Below, in pieces: positions 5,593-13,724 of a stretch of 23,958 nucleotides of DNA. The notes under the pieces are model-generated. The model saw only the letters and a program-made list of their open reading frames with translations, made no database searches and was not told where the DNA came from. Numbering within the stretch: position 1 is the first letter of the stretch; each line of letters starts with the position of its first letter. The stretch comes from Deltaproteobacteria bacterium (lineage in GTDB: Bacteria > JADJOY01). Location: contig JADJOY010000051.1 in assembly GCA_016713535.1 (NCBI GenBank), positions 1 through 23,958 of the forward strand, in the 5' to 3' direction. Position numbers and translations under genes: made by a program.

Positions 5593-7149
5593 ATGGGGAG
5601 ATCCGGCGTGAAATGGGCATGGCCTCGGTTGGCGACCCAACACAACCGCTTCGCCTGGCTGCGCCTCGTGCTGGCCAGTTTCGCTGCAATCGTGTTTGCA
5701 CACGGTCGCGCGCGAGCGCAGCCGACCGAATGGAACATGCTATCGGACTATTACCAATCGGAGCTGCGCTCGTTTCGCGCCCAGTATCCCGGCGGCGAGC
5801 TCGAGTCACTTTCCGTCGAGCCGGGGTCCACCAGATCGTGCCGGTTTCGTTCAAACTCGCTTTTCGCGAACCGCTGGAACGCCGCCTTGGCCGGTCAGCC
5901 GGCGAGCGCACGGTTGCCGCCCGGGACGCGGCTCGGACCTCGCGAGGTGCTCCTCGTGATCGGACCCGATGGGCAGGCGCTGTGTCGTCCCGACGTGGTG
6001 CCCCTCGGCTACACGCTGAGGTTGGCTTTTCACTCGGAACGACTGGCGCTCGCGATACGACATCGTGGTGTCGCGCGAGGGCGCGCATGGGGCTTCGGCG
6101 AAGCAGACTCTGCTCCGTCGGACGACCCGTCACCGCAGCAGACCTCGTCGCCCGAGGCGAGGGCGCCCGGCTGGGTTCGCGACGGCCAGTGCGCGGCCCT
6201 CGGAGGCGGAGCCATCGAAACCTCGACCAAGCACGCTTGCCGGTTCCCCCTGCGTTCGCCGGGCCGCCACGGGATCTCCGTGACGTTCCCCGACGCTGGC
6301 ATCAAGACCACGGTGACGTTCGAGGTGCCGAACAGCGGATTCCGCATGGCTCGAGCCCGTCCACCGAGCCCGCCGCCGGAACCAACAGAGAAGTGCGTGA
6401 CCATGCCGGACGGCAACAGGGTTTGCACGACGCGTGCAGCACTCGAGGATGCGAGCATCGTGGATCGCAGGGAGTGGCCGGCCACGCTCGTGTTCGGCCA
6501 CTGCGGCGTGACCGTCGTCGGCCCGAAGACGCTGCTCACTGCAGCCCATTGTATCGACCAGCCAGTCACGGCCGGCCCACTCACGCTCGACAACGAGCCT
6601 GCCGAGAATGCTCGCTACGCGACGTGCGTGAGGCACCCGCTCTATCGCGACGAGGATCCGCCCGAACGGCGGGCGTCGACCGATTTCGCGCTGTGCGAGC
6701 TTGCCAATCCATTGCCGGACGACGGCGTCCAGCCGTTCGAATCCATCGACACCCGCCCTGAGAAGTTGGTCGTGGGTAGGGACGTGCACCTCATCGGGTT
6801 CGGCTGCGCTCAGGACGAAGGCCTGGTGGGGGTGTATCCGGACCTCCGCCAGGGCGATTCGAGGTTGACTCGCGCGCCGGCCGCCGAGGTCGGATACGCG
6901 GTCACTGATGGGCCGGCTGCGTACTGCTGGGGGGATAGTGGGGCTGGCGTGTTTCTCGTGGATCCGGTCGACCAAACCCGCAGGTCCCTCGTCGGGGTTG
7001 CTTCCTACGGCTTTCCCGGTACCTCGATCTCATGGTTCGCCGCGACCTCGACCGACGTGTTCCGGTCGTTCGTTCGGCGGTTCGCGACCGATCACGGGTC
7101 GCAGATCTGTGGGGTCAACGTCTTCTCCGCGCCGTGCCGTGCCCGATGA
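5593..7149 (+). CDS. Secreted trypsin-like (S1) serine protease with N-terminal domain
   Basis: A 518-residue exported protein. A signal peptide (hydrophobic about 24-36, RARAQ near 39-43) is followed by a 200-residue N-terminal region of unknown fold with paired Cys, a Pro-rich linker (about 254-265), and an S1 peptidase domain. The triad is visible: His319 in LTAAHC, Asp364 in TDFALCEL and Ser449 in WGDSGAG. GDSGAG departs from the usual GDSGGP, but the catalytic Ser and preceding Gly-Asp are intact. The C-terminus carries two further Cys (QICGV, APCRAR). Its stop overlaps the ATG of a second protease (ATGA), and the FadL-like gene precedes it. The N-terminal region may be a propeptide or binding domain. 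Confidence 0.85.
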   Translation: MGRSGVKWAWPRLATQHNRFAWLRLVLASFAAIVFAHGRARAQPTEWNMLSDYYQSELRSFRAQYPGGELESLSVEPGSTRSCRFRSNSLFANRWNAALAGQPASARLPPGTRLGPREVLLVIGPDGQALCRPDVVPLGYTLRLAFHSERLALAIRHRGVARGRAWGFGEADSAPSDDPSPQQTSSPEARAPGWVRDGQCAALGGGAIETSTKHACRFPLRSPGRHGISVTFPDAGIKTTVTFEVPNSGFRMARARPPSPPPEPTEKCVTMPDGNRVCTTRAALEDASIVDRREWPATLVFGHCGVTVVGPKTLLTAAHCIDQPVTAGPLTLDNEPAENARYATCVRHPLYRDEDPPERRASTDFALCELANPLPDDGVQPFESIDTRPEKLVVGRDVHLIGFGCAQDEGLVGVYPDLRQGDSRLTRAPAAEVGYAVTDGPAAYCWGDSGAGVFLVDPVDQTRRSLVGVASYGFPGTSISWFAATSTDVFRSFVRRFATDHGSQICGVNVFSAPCRAR

Positions 7150-8380
7150 GCCTCCTCCGCGCCAGTGTCCGCGGAGTGAGTTTCGGCATGATCGCTGTTG
7201 CACTGGTGCTGGTCACCGGCGCCTCGCGCAGCCGAGCCGACGGTAGCGTTCGAGCCATCCCGATAGGGAGTTCCGCACTCGCCGGTCCGGATCGATTCGG
7301 CCTGATGTTTCCGTGGTTCGGGCCTCTGGTCGAGGACGGCGTGCCGCAGGCGGAGTCCGATTGGCCCGGCACGTTTCGGCTCGATGGGATGTGTACGGCG
7401 ACTGCGGTGGGCCCCAGAGCGATCCTCACCGCCGCCCACTGCGTCACCGACGACTACCATGGCCCGATCACGCTCAACCGGGACCGGTTCATCGCGACGT
7501 GCCGCCGTCATCGCGACTACGGTGGCCGAGAAGAGCAGACCCGCCTCGCGGATTTCGGTCTGTGCGCGTGGAAGTAGACCTCGGTCTCGTGCTGTACGAG
7601 ACGATCGACCGCGATCGTCGAAACTTCGCCGAGGGCAAGCTCGTCATGATGGTCGGCTACGGATGTCCGCGGCTGGGCATCGGTGAGCGTTACCCGGTCC
7701 TTCGAGGGGCCGAGACGCGCATCGATCGAATTCCCCGCGCCTCCGACGACAGCTACCGTATGGACACCGGAGAGGGTGCCCTCGCGTGTCCGGGAGACAG
7801 TGGAGGCGCCGTCTACTCAGTGGATCGAGCGGCGGCTTGGCGGCGCATCGTGGTCGGCGTCGTCGCAGTGCGGTTGACCGAGACTCGGGGCTCGTTGGTG
7901 GCGATCACCGGGAAGTCAGGATTTCAGTCGTTCGCGGCCGAATTCGCTGCATCCCAGAACGTCCACGTGTGTGGAGTCACGCCGAACGCGCCGAACTGTC
8001 GTACCGCCCCTGAGTTGGGACGGGCCGACGCGCCGCCGTTGCTGGAACGGCGCCGCGTCGGCTCGGTGGCGAGCGGAGGACGTGGCGGACCCTCACCGCT
8101 GGATCACAGCTCAGCTACGGCGCTTCCGCAGCCGCGCGGCGAGGCGTCGCAGCGACCGGGCGACCTTGGGCCAGATCGGCACGGTGTAGTTGAGCACCAT
8201 GCAGGTGCCGGTCATGGTCACGGTCGGCGATCCGCAGCCGGAGATGTTCGCGTTGCAGCGAACATTGTTGATGCCGTCGGAGGGGGCAGGGGCAAGCCTT
8301 CGTGGTGCCGTTCGCGCGCAACGAGACCTGCCCGGCGAGAATCGGGAGATTCCCATCACAGACGTAGTCGCCGTCGGTGA
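7146..8380 (+). pseudogene. Second S1 serine protease, frameshifted near 7571-7575
   Basis: ATG 7146 overlaps the stop of the first protease. The first frame gives 143 residues: signal peptide (about 12-31), then His98 in LTAAHC and Asp136 in LADFGLC, ending at TAG 7575-7577. The domain resumes one frame over with VDLGLVLYETIDRDR and continues through MMVGYGC, the catalytic Ser in CPGDSGGAVYS, a VVGVVAV strand and the C-terminal motif VHVCGVTPNAPNC, which matches the end of the first protease. Restoring one base near 7572 joins the halves. The restored frame runs to 8380, overlapping the convergent gene by 270 bases, so the true end is probably near 8010. It could be a decayed gene, or an active one with a sequence error. 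Confidence 0.75.
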
Positions 8381-9230
8381 GGTTCGAGTCCGAGGGGTAC
8401 GGGGACGAGGTGCGGGAGTCGATGCACTCCACCGTGGTGTTCGAGGGGGCCGGGTTTCCGTTGATGTCGACGTGGCCGAAGGCCGTTCCGACAGGCTCCC
8501 CATCTTTGGTGGGGGACTTAAGTGGTCGCGGATCGCCGAAGAAATCTTGGTCCTTCAGCCAAGCTACCTCCTGGATGATCTTGGGCGAGGTGGCGACGTA
8601 CCGAACCAGGAATTGGCTCCGCCCCGGCACCGAGATGGCCTGCTTGAACGGGCGAGTCTGGGTGGCGTTGTTGAAGCCTGTGGGGAGGGCCGTCTTGAGC
8701 TGGGCGACGTAGGTCCAGTCGACGTTGAACGCATCCAGCTTTGGCGTACCGATCTCCGAGTGGCTGCTGCACTTGCTGAACACCGGGCTCGTTCCCGCCT
8801 GGCCGTCGGGGCCCAAGATCGAGATCCCCTGCCAGAAGTCGCGCGCGCGGCGGACCGTGCGCTTGGCCTGCTCGGCCTGCCTCACCGACTCGTTGTCGGT
8901 ATCGCCGGTAGCGTGCGGGCGCCCGAGATCGACGTAAGTACCGCCGGTGAGGCGGATGAAACCGGCGTCAAGGGCCGCGTAGCCGCCGGGGTCATCGAGG
9001 CCATCGGACTCGGACGGGGTGGTCTTCCCGGTTCGTCCTGTCTCCATCGCGACGATGTATGCGTTCAAGAACGTGCGCGCATCGCCTCTGAGGAAGGTGG
9101 CGAAGTCGTTGCACGACGCATCCAGGGTGGTGTTGCCGGGAATCTCCGTGGCGTTCGCCGATCGGGTGCTCAGGATGCTGGCTACGACCATCGGGATCAC
9201 GAGCGAACGTGACCAAGCGGACTTCGGCAT
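8111..9230 (-). pseudogene. Exported protein with C-terminal paralogous domain, frameshifted near 8282-8286
   Basis: ATG 9230 is preceded by a strong ribosome binding site. The signal peptide spans about residues 8-27 (IPMVVASILSTRSANA). A first domain of some 240 residues, starting at CNDFATFLRGDARTFLNAY, is unrecognised. The last part contains DINGNPAPSNTTVECIDSR, SPYP, TDGDYVC and VSLRANG, a clear paralogue of the protein at 5-433. The uninterrupted frame turns into low-complexity sequence after KACPCP and stops at 8115. Removing one base from the GGGGG run at 8282-8286 gives SDGINNVRCNANISGCG, a short hydrophobic stretch and an Arg/Lys-rich end stopping at 8111, matching the layout of the paralogue. 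About 372 residues when restored. Function unknown. Confidence 0.75.
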
Positions 9231-9573
9231 GGGTGAAAACTCCCCTCACGTTGAATGTTTTTCGGTTGGCCTAGCTCTGCATTCGAGTCGCTTGATGTCA
9301 GCGGAAGGATCGACATCGCATCAGCAACATCATTGAGACCCTACGAAAAAAAACGAATGGACGCAAGCTCGATGGCCCCCTGCCGTAGGTGGGCCGAGCG
9401 AAGGGTGTCGGCGCGCAGCAGGGTCGAGGCAGCGGCGCGAGCGAGCGTGAGCTGTGGTGCGCGCTGGCCCGCCGTCGATGCCCCGGACACGATCGGGGCT
9501 AGGCAGATCGAGCTCGAATCGGCGGCAACCCCACCGCGTAACGCACGACGAAGCGTGCGCCTCCAGAGGCGGG
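9231..9573. other. Intergenic region, upstream of the exported protein gene
   Basis: This region contains the leader and presumably the promoter of the minus-strand gene starting at 9230, and is less GC-rich close to it, with an A8 run at 9346-9353. I find no clear gene; the open frames here are short and Arg/Ala-rich. The REP-rich part of the gap begins at 9574. Confidence 0.45.
9240..9247 (-). promoter_or_regulatory. Strong ribosome binding site
   Basis: GAGGGGAG on the minus strand lies nine bases upstream of ATG 9230. It supports that start for the exported protein. Confidence 0.6.
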
Positions 9574-9600
9574 GGAGGGGCACGCGCCGCGTGCCCGGCG
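9574..9600 (+). repeat. REP hairpin, GGCACGCG stem class
   Basis: A GGAGGG head is followed by GGCACGCG-C-CGCGTGCC and then CGGCGATG. It is the same class as the GGGCACGCG stems of the array at 19096-20015 and the element at 23880. Confidence 0.7.
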
Positions 9601-9652
9601 ATGCCATCAGGCGTAGGCCTCGACGACGCCGCGGATCCCGGTTCGGTCGGAG

Positions 9653-9728
9653 GTGTACTGGGGATCGACGGGAGGGGCGATGGTGCGTTGTCGCGTATCG
9701 GCGGCCCGCCGGGAGGCGGGCCCTCCGA
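9653..9728 (-). repeat. Long-form REP
   Basis: It contains GGGATCGACGGGA (9661-9673), TGTCGCGTATCG, the hairpin GGCCCGCC-GGGA-GGCGGGCC and CTCCG. It is nearly identical to the copy at 2511-2588. The 150 bases between it and the NUDIX stop are G-rich with no feature I can name. Confidence 0.75.
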
Positions 9729-9877
9729 GGGGGGGCGGAGATGGCGACCGCGGAGGAGGGCGGCGCTCGCGGGGGGGATGGAGGATCGCGGGAACGTTCC
9801 GCGGTCGGGGCCGGATCGCGGTTCGGTTCGGAGAGACGGCCTCTTGGCCGTCCGCCGGCACCGCGCGTGCGGCGGCG

Positions 9878-10659
9878 CTACCAGGCCGTCGCGAGGCGCG
9901 GTGCCGCGGGTCTCAGGTCGGCGGCGAGGTCGGGGTCGCTGAAGACGGCGTCGATCGAGGGAAGTTGGCGAGCTGCTGCAGCGTGAACACCGAGGGCGGC
10001 ATGAGCGAGAACTCGCCGGCCTCCCAGCGCGCGATGGCGGCGTTGGGGCCGAGCCAGGTGTCGCCGGCCACCTCCGTGGGGTGCGGCACCGGCGTCTGGC
10101 CGGCGGGCATGCGCGCGACGAAGAAGCGGGTGTCGAAGCGCCGCGGCGGGCCGGGCGGCGTGATCCAGTGAGCGAAGTAGCGGATGGAGCGGGCGTCGAT
10201 CGCGAGGTCGAGGCGGTCGAGCTGGTCGAGGAAGGCCTCGGCGGCGTGGTGCTCGTGGCTGCGCGGGACGGTGGCGAGGATGTCGCGGACCAGCTCCTCG
10301 CTCACGCACTCGCCGGAGCTGTTCACGGCGAGCAGCACGCCGGCTTCCTCGAAGACCTCGCGGGCGGCGGTCACCCAGTGGGCGAGGGCGGTGGTGGGGT
10401 CGGCGCAGCCGGTGAGCTCGGCGTGGGCCTTCTCGGCGGCGAGGCCGCGCACGCGGGCGAGGGTGGCGGCGCGGGCGTCGGCGGTGTCCATGGCGCCGCC
10501 CGGGAACACGTGGAAGCCGCCCACGAACGTGAAGTGGTCGGGGCGGCGCGTGAAGTAGACCTCGAAGGGCTGATCGGAGCCCGGCGCGGGCTCGCGCAGC
10601 AGCACCACGGTGGACGCGGGACGCGCGGTCTTGGGCGTGTTGTCGGGGTCGAGCTGCAT
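9878..10659 (-). CDS. NUDIX hydrolase, NUDT19-like, with 3' frameshift near 9959-9961
   Basis: Starts at ATG 10659 (MQLDPDNTPKTARPAS). GGFHVFPGGAMD (about 47-58) opens the NUDIX region. After a long insertion, AAREVFEEAGVLL supplies the catalytic REUXEEXGU helix. This split arrangement is typical of NUDT19/RP2-type CoA-diphosphatase relatives. The C-terminal part has RRFDTRFFVARMP and GEFSLMPPSVFTLQQL. The raw frame ends at 9913 with an unrelated tail after NFP. Adding one G to the GGG at 9959-9961 restores SIDAVFSDPDLAAD and an RLATAW end at 9878, about 260 residues, exactly the ending preserved in the relic at 3668. The catalytic box is intact, so activity is plausible either way. The substrate is unproven. 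Confidence 0.85.
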
Positions 10660-10718
10660 GGGGCGCCAAGTCTGACTGGCCGCGCGCGCGTTGGCGACGG
10701 CGGGCGGGATCGATCGGC

Positions 10719-10753
10719 CTGGAGGGCCGCGATCCTTCGATCCTTCGCGGCCG
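10719..10753 (+). repeat. REP hairpin with duplicated loop
   Basis: A CTGGAGGG head is followed by a GGCCGCGA stem, as at 3538 and 11433, but GATCCTTC is repeated in tandem, enlarging the loop by eight bases before the closing GCGGCC. It ends 27 bases before the RAYT stop codon at 10780. Confidence 0.75.
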
Positions 10754-10779
10754 CGGGGATCGAGCGAGCTCCGCTCGAT

Positions 10780-11250
10780 TCACCACGCGAGAACATCGAT
10801 GGCGCCTGCATAGGGCCATCGCTCGGGATCCGCCACCAGTCCCCGCCGGACGGGGTTCATCCGGGCGTACTCCCACTTCGCGTCGTAGCTCTCGCGCCGA
10901 CGGAGCTGTGTGTCCCAGCAGCTCGGCTGCCAGATCGGTTGTTCGCTCGGGTCGGGCCACCGCCTCGAGACGTGAGACTTCCAGAACCGCACCCAGTGAG
11001 ACAGTGAGACGTTCGGATCGGCGGGCGCGCAGAAGAGATGGATGTGGTCGGGCATGATCACGTAGCGTCCGACGCGCCACGTGCGCGCGAGCGACCAGCC
11101 CTCGCGAAGCAGTCCGTGCGCGGGCTCGTTGGCGAGAATGGGTCTGCGGTCCCGAGTGCACGTGGTGACGAAGAGCACGACGCCGTGCGAGTCCCGCTCG
11201 ATCGGCGGATGGTGGGGAGGCCTTCGTCGAGTGGGAAGGTTGGAACGCAT
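10780..11250 (-). CDS. REP-associated tyrosine transposase (RAYT)
   Basis: A 156-residue single-domain Y1 (HUH) transposase. The HUH motif is PDHIHLF (His69, His71), preceded by VGRYVIM. The following WVRFWKSHVSRRW, WDTQLRRRESYDAKWEYARMNPV and RRGLV match the RAYT/IS200-like family, and Tyr128 in WEYARMNPV is the likely nucleophile. I chose ATG 11250 (MRSNLPTRRRPPHHPP), which aligns with the second RAYT at 15484-15972; the frame is open upstream but overlaps the GH2 gene. RAYTs are single-copy enzymes that cut REP hairpins rather than moving themselves. REP elements flank it closely on both sides (10719-10753 and 11301-11460), so it is probably linked to that repeat set. Confidence 0.9.
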   Translation of the reverse strand: MRSNLPTRRRPPHHPPIERDSHGVVLFVTTCTRDRRPILANEPAHGLLREGWSLARTWRVGRYVIMPDHIHLFCAPADPNVSLSHWVRFWKSHVSRRWPDPSEQPIWQPSCWDTQLRRRESYDAKWEYARMNPVRRGLVADPERWPYAGAIDVLAW

Positions 11251-11300
11251 GCGGGGGCGACATGCAGCGAGCGTGCCGACGGCCGGCGCGTGCGGCAGGC

Positions 11301-11460
11301 CGCGGCGCCGAGGGACCGGCGCCCTCCACGGACGACCGCGGCGGCGAGGGACCGCCGCCCTCCACGGACACTGCGGCGCCGAGGGACCACGGCGCCTTCG
11401 CCGCCTGCCCTCCAGGGATGGGGATCGATCGGCTGGAGGGCCGCGATCCTTCGCGGCCGG
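11301..11460. repeat. Cluster of four REP elements upstream of RAYT, 3' of GH2 gene
   Basis: The elements are a minus-oriented hairpin GGCGCCG-GTCCCT-CGGCGCC (11301-11328); a minus-oriented GGCGGCG-stem copy (11337-11363); a degenerate GGCGCCG copy with extra sequence (about 11373-11413); and a plus-oriented CTGGAGGG head with hairpin GGCCGCGA-TCCT-TCGCGGCC (11433-11460). The last one ends 15 bases past the stop of the GH2 gene. The first two differ by two compensating stem positions while sharing the same loop. Confidence 0.8.
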
Positions 11461-11474
11461 GGCCGCGGCCGCGG

Positions 11475-13604
11475 TCAGCGCGTGGGGAGGACGAGGTTCG
11501 CCGCCGCGAGGCCGCCTTGGGTGGCGATCACGCGCACGCTGGCGTCGCGGGGGGCGCCCGCTGCGCTCTCGAGGGCGAAGGCGCCCTGGCCCGCGATCAC
11601 CGGCACGCGACCGCGACCGCCCATCGTGAACGCGCGCCCGGCGCGGGTCGTGGTCACGATCACCTCGCCGCTCCAGTCGCTCGCGAGCCGGCCCGCGGCG
11701 TCCTCGACGCGCACGCTCACGAGTGCCGCGTTGGAGCCGTCGCGCGGCAGGTCCGGTAGGTCGCTGGTGAGCACGACGCGCACGCCCGCGCCGGGCTTCT
11801 CCCAGTGCGCCTCGGCCACGCTCCCGCCTGCGCACTCGGCGCGCACGTCGAGCCGCGACGGCGCGGCCGCGAGCGTCCACTCGAGGAGCGACTTCCCGTG
11901 CTTCGTGCCGCGATCTTGCCCGTCGGCCACCAGCGACACCGGCCCCGTGCAGTTGGTGGCGATCGGCACCACCACGCTGCCGGCGGCGATCGGCGCTCCG
12001 CCGGGCGCCTTCGTGGTGGCGAACGCCTCGCTCGTCACCGGCGGCGACAGCACATGCCCGCCCAGCCACGGCAGTGCCTGGTAGTGGCTCAGGTCGGCGT
12101 CGATGTCGCGCACCTGGATCAGCTCGGCGGCGAGGTCGCCGCGCGTGGTGTGGCTGCGGTTGGTGTGCTCGGAGACGAAGAAGGCGCCGCCGGGGAACGC
12201 CTTCTTGAACTCGGCGTATTTCTCGGGGCGGTAGTTGAGGCCGATGGCGTCGGCGAGCGGGGCCGTCTTGTGGCTGAGCGCGCGCTCGAAGCGGTGCTCG
12301 GCGTAGCCGACGCCGCGGGTGGGGTCGGCGTCGCTCGCGATCTTCTTGAGCCGCTCGAACATCTCGACCGAGCGCCCCTCGTTCATCATCCCCCACAGCA
12401 CGATCGAGGGGTGGTTGCGGTCGCGCTCGATCATCGCCCGCATCATGCGTGCGGCGGCGTCCTGGAAGCCGCTCCCGCCCACCGTCTTCCAGGTGGCGAT
12501 CTCCTCGAACACCACGACGCCGAGGCGATCGCACGCGTCGAGGAACGCGGGGTGCTGCGGGTAGTGCGAGGTGCGCACGAAGTTGGCGCCCATCGCCTTC
12601 AGCACGCGCGCGTCGAGCTCCTGGAACCCCGCCGGCATCGCGCTGCCCATGCCGGGGAAGTCCTGGTGGCGGTTGCCGCCGCGCAGCGCGAGCGGCGCGC
12701 CGTTCAGGAGGAAGCCGCGCTCGGCGTCGAAGCGCGCGGTGCGCAGCCCGATCGCGAAGCGGTGCTCGTCGCCGAGGGCGACCCCGCGGCGCAGCCGCAC
12801 GCGCACCTCGTGGAGCGCCGGCACCGCGGGGGACCACAGCGCGGGGCGATCGAGCGGGCCGAGGTCGATCACGGCGCGCGCGCTGCCGCCCGCCGGCACC
12901 TCGACGCGGCCCGCGCCGCGCGCCACCACGCCGCCGTCGGGGGCGGCGAGGTCGAGCTCGAGCTCGGCGGTCGCGGGCGCCGCGCCCGCGTTCGAGAGGC
13001 CGACGGTGACCGGCACCAGCCACACGCCCTCGTTCATCGGCGCGGGGCGGGCGAAGGTGGCCTCGGGCTCGACGTGGAGCGGGTCGAGGACCTCCAGATA
13101 CGCCTCGCGATAGAGGCCACCGTAGAGGTTGTAGTCCGGGTCGGGGCGCCCTGGCAGGACGCGTTTCGACGCACGGTTGTCGACCTCGACGTCGAGCCGG
13201 AACGAGCGCGCGCGCCCGGCGTCGAGGAGCTGCTCGGCGCGCAGGTCGGCGTGGAAGCCCGTGAAGTCGCCGTCGAAGCGGCCGAGCTCGTGGCCGTCGA
13301 GCCACACCCTGGCGCTCGCGTAGGCGCCGAGGAAGCGCAGCCGCACGAGCTTGCCGGCCCAGTCGGCGCGCGACTCGAGCTCGAGGCGGTAGCAGCCGCG
13401 GTCACGCGCGTAGCCGACGTGGTCGTCGAAGGTGTCGAGGTCGTTCCAGGTGTGGGGCAGGCGCACGCTCTGCCAGCGCGCGTCGTCGTTGGTGATCGCC
13501 TCGCAGCTTCGCCGCGGGCCGAGCTGGAAGCGCCAGCCGTCGGTGAGCGGGCGGCGCGTGGCCTCGGCGTGGGCGGGGCTCGCCGCGGCGAGGGCGAGGC
13601 CCAC
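11475..13604 (-). CDS. Secreted glycoside hydrolase family 2 (beta-galactosidase/glucuronidase type)
   Basis: A 709-residue GH2 enzyme. Domains in order: sugar-binding jelly roll (about 18-175, with VRLPHTWN and GFHADL), immunoglobulin-like domain (about 178-290), TIM barrel (about 292-520), then beta-rich C-terminal domains. GGNRHQDFPGMG, VRTSHYPQHPAFLDACDRLG and NHPSIVLWGMMNE are typical; Glu409 is the acid/base and Glu479 in FFVSEH the probable nucleophile. It hydrolyses beta-glycosides; the substrate is not predictable here. The start is GTG 13604, giving a very short signal sequence (GLALAAASPAHA). In-frame codons upstream are hydrophobic but contain no start before a TGA, so the 5' end may carry an error. 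REPs follow the stop closely. Confidence 0.85.
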   Translation of the reverse strand: MGLALAAASPAHAEATRRPLTDGWRFQLGPRRSCEAITNDDARWQSVRLPHTWNDLDTFDDHVGYARDRGCYRLELESRADWAGKLVRLRFLGAYASARVWLDGHELGRFDGDFTGFHADLRAEQLLDAGRARSFRLDVEVDNRASKRVLPGRPDPDYNLYGGLYREAYLEVLDPLHVEPEATFARPAPMNEGVWLVPVTVGLSNAGAAPATAELELDLAAPDGGVVARGAGRVEVPAGGSARAVIDLGPLDRPALWSPAVPALHEVRVRLRRGVALGDEHRFAIGLRTARFDAERGFLLNGAPLALRGGNRHQDFPGMGSAMPAGFQELDARVLKAMGANFVRTSHYPQHPAFLDACDRLGVVVFEEIATWKTVGGSGFQDAAARMMRAMIERDRNHPSIVLWGMMNEGRSVEMFERLKKIASDADPTRGVGYAEHRFERALSHKTAPLADAIGLNYRPEKYAEFKKAFPGGAFFVSEHTNRSHTTRGDLAAELIQVRDIDADLSHYQALPWLGGHVLSPPVTSEAFATTKAPGGAPIAAGSVVVPIATNCTGPVSLVADGQDRGTKHGKSLLEWTLAAAPSRLDVRAECAGGSVAEAHWEKPGAGVRVVLTSDLPDLPRDGSNAALVSVRVEDAAGRLASDWSGEVIVTTTRAGRAFTMGGRGRVPVIAGQGAFALESAAGAPRDASVRVIATQGGLAAANLVLPTR

Positions 13605-13724
13605 CGCGATCGCGAGAGCGAGCGAGAGCGAGCACGTGCGCGAGAGCGGGCCGGCGGCGGGTCACGAGCGGTGCGGGCGCGCGGCGGGGGCGCCGAGCGC
13701 GGAACGACGAGGGGGTTGCCGGGC

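Noticed and set aside
7571-7577. Programmed ribosomal frameshift in the second protease
   Set aside because: There is no slippery heptamer or downstream stem evident at GGAAGTAG; a simple one-base loss explains the break, and other genes nearby show the same kind of lesion.
9341-9607. A minus-strand ORF of 88 codons beginning MASPGTRRV
   Set aside because: Its 5' end lies inside a REP hairpin (9574-9600), no ribosome binding site is seen, and no family motif is present.
10780-13305. The RAYT frame stays open upstream for 841 codons, suggesting a fusion protein
   Set aside because: The extra part is the wrong frame of the GH2 gene and of REP sequence, is Arg/Pro-rich, and the RAYT family start aligns with ATG 11250.
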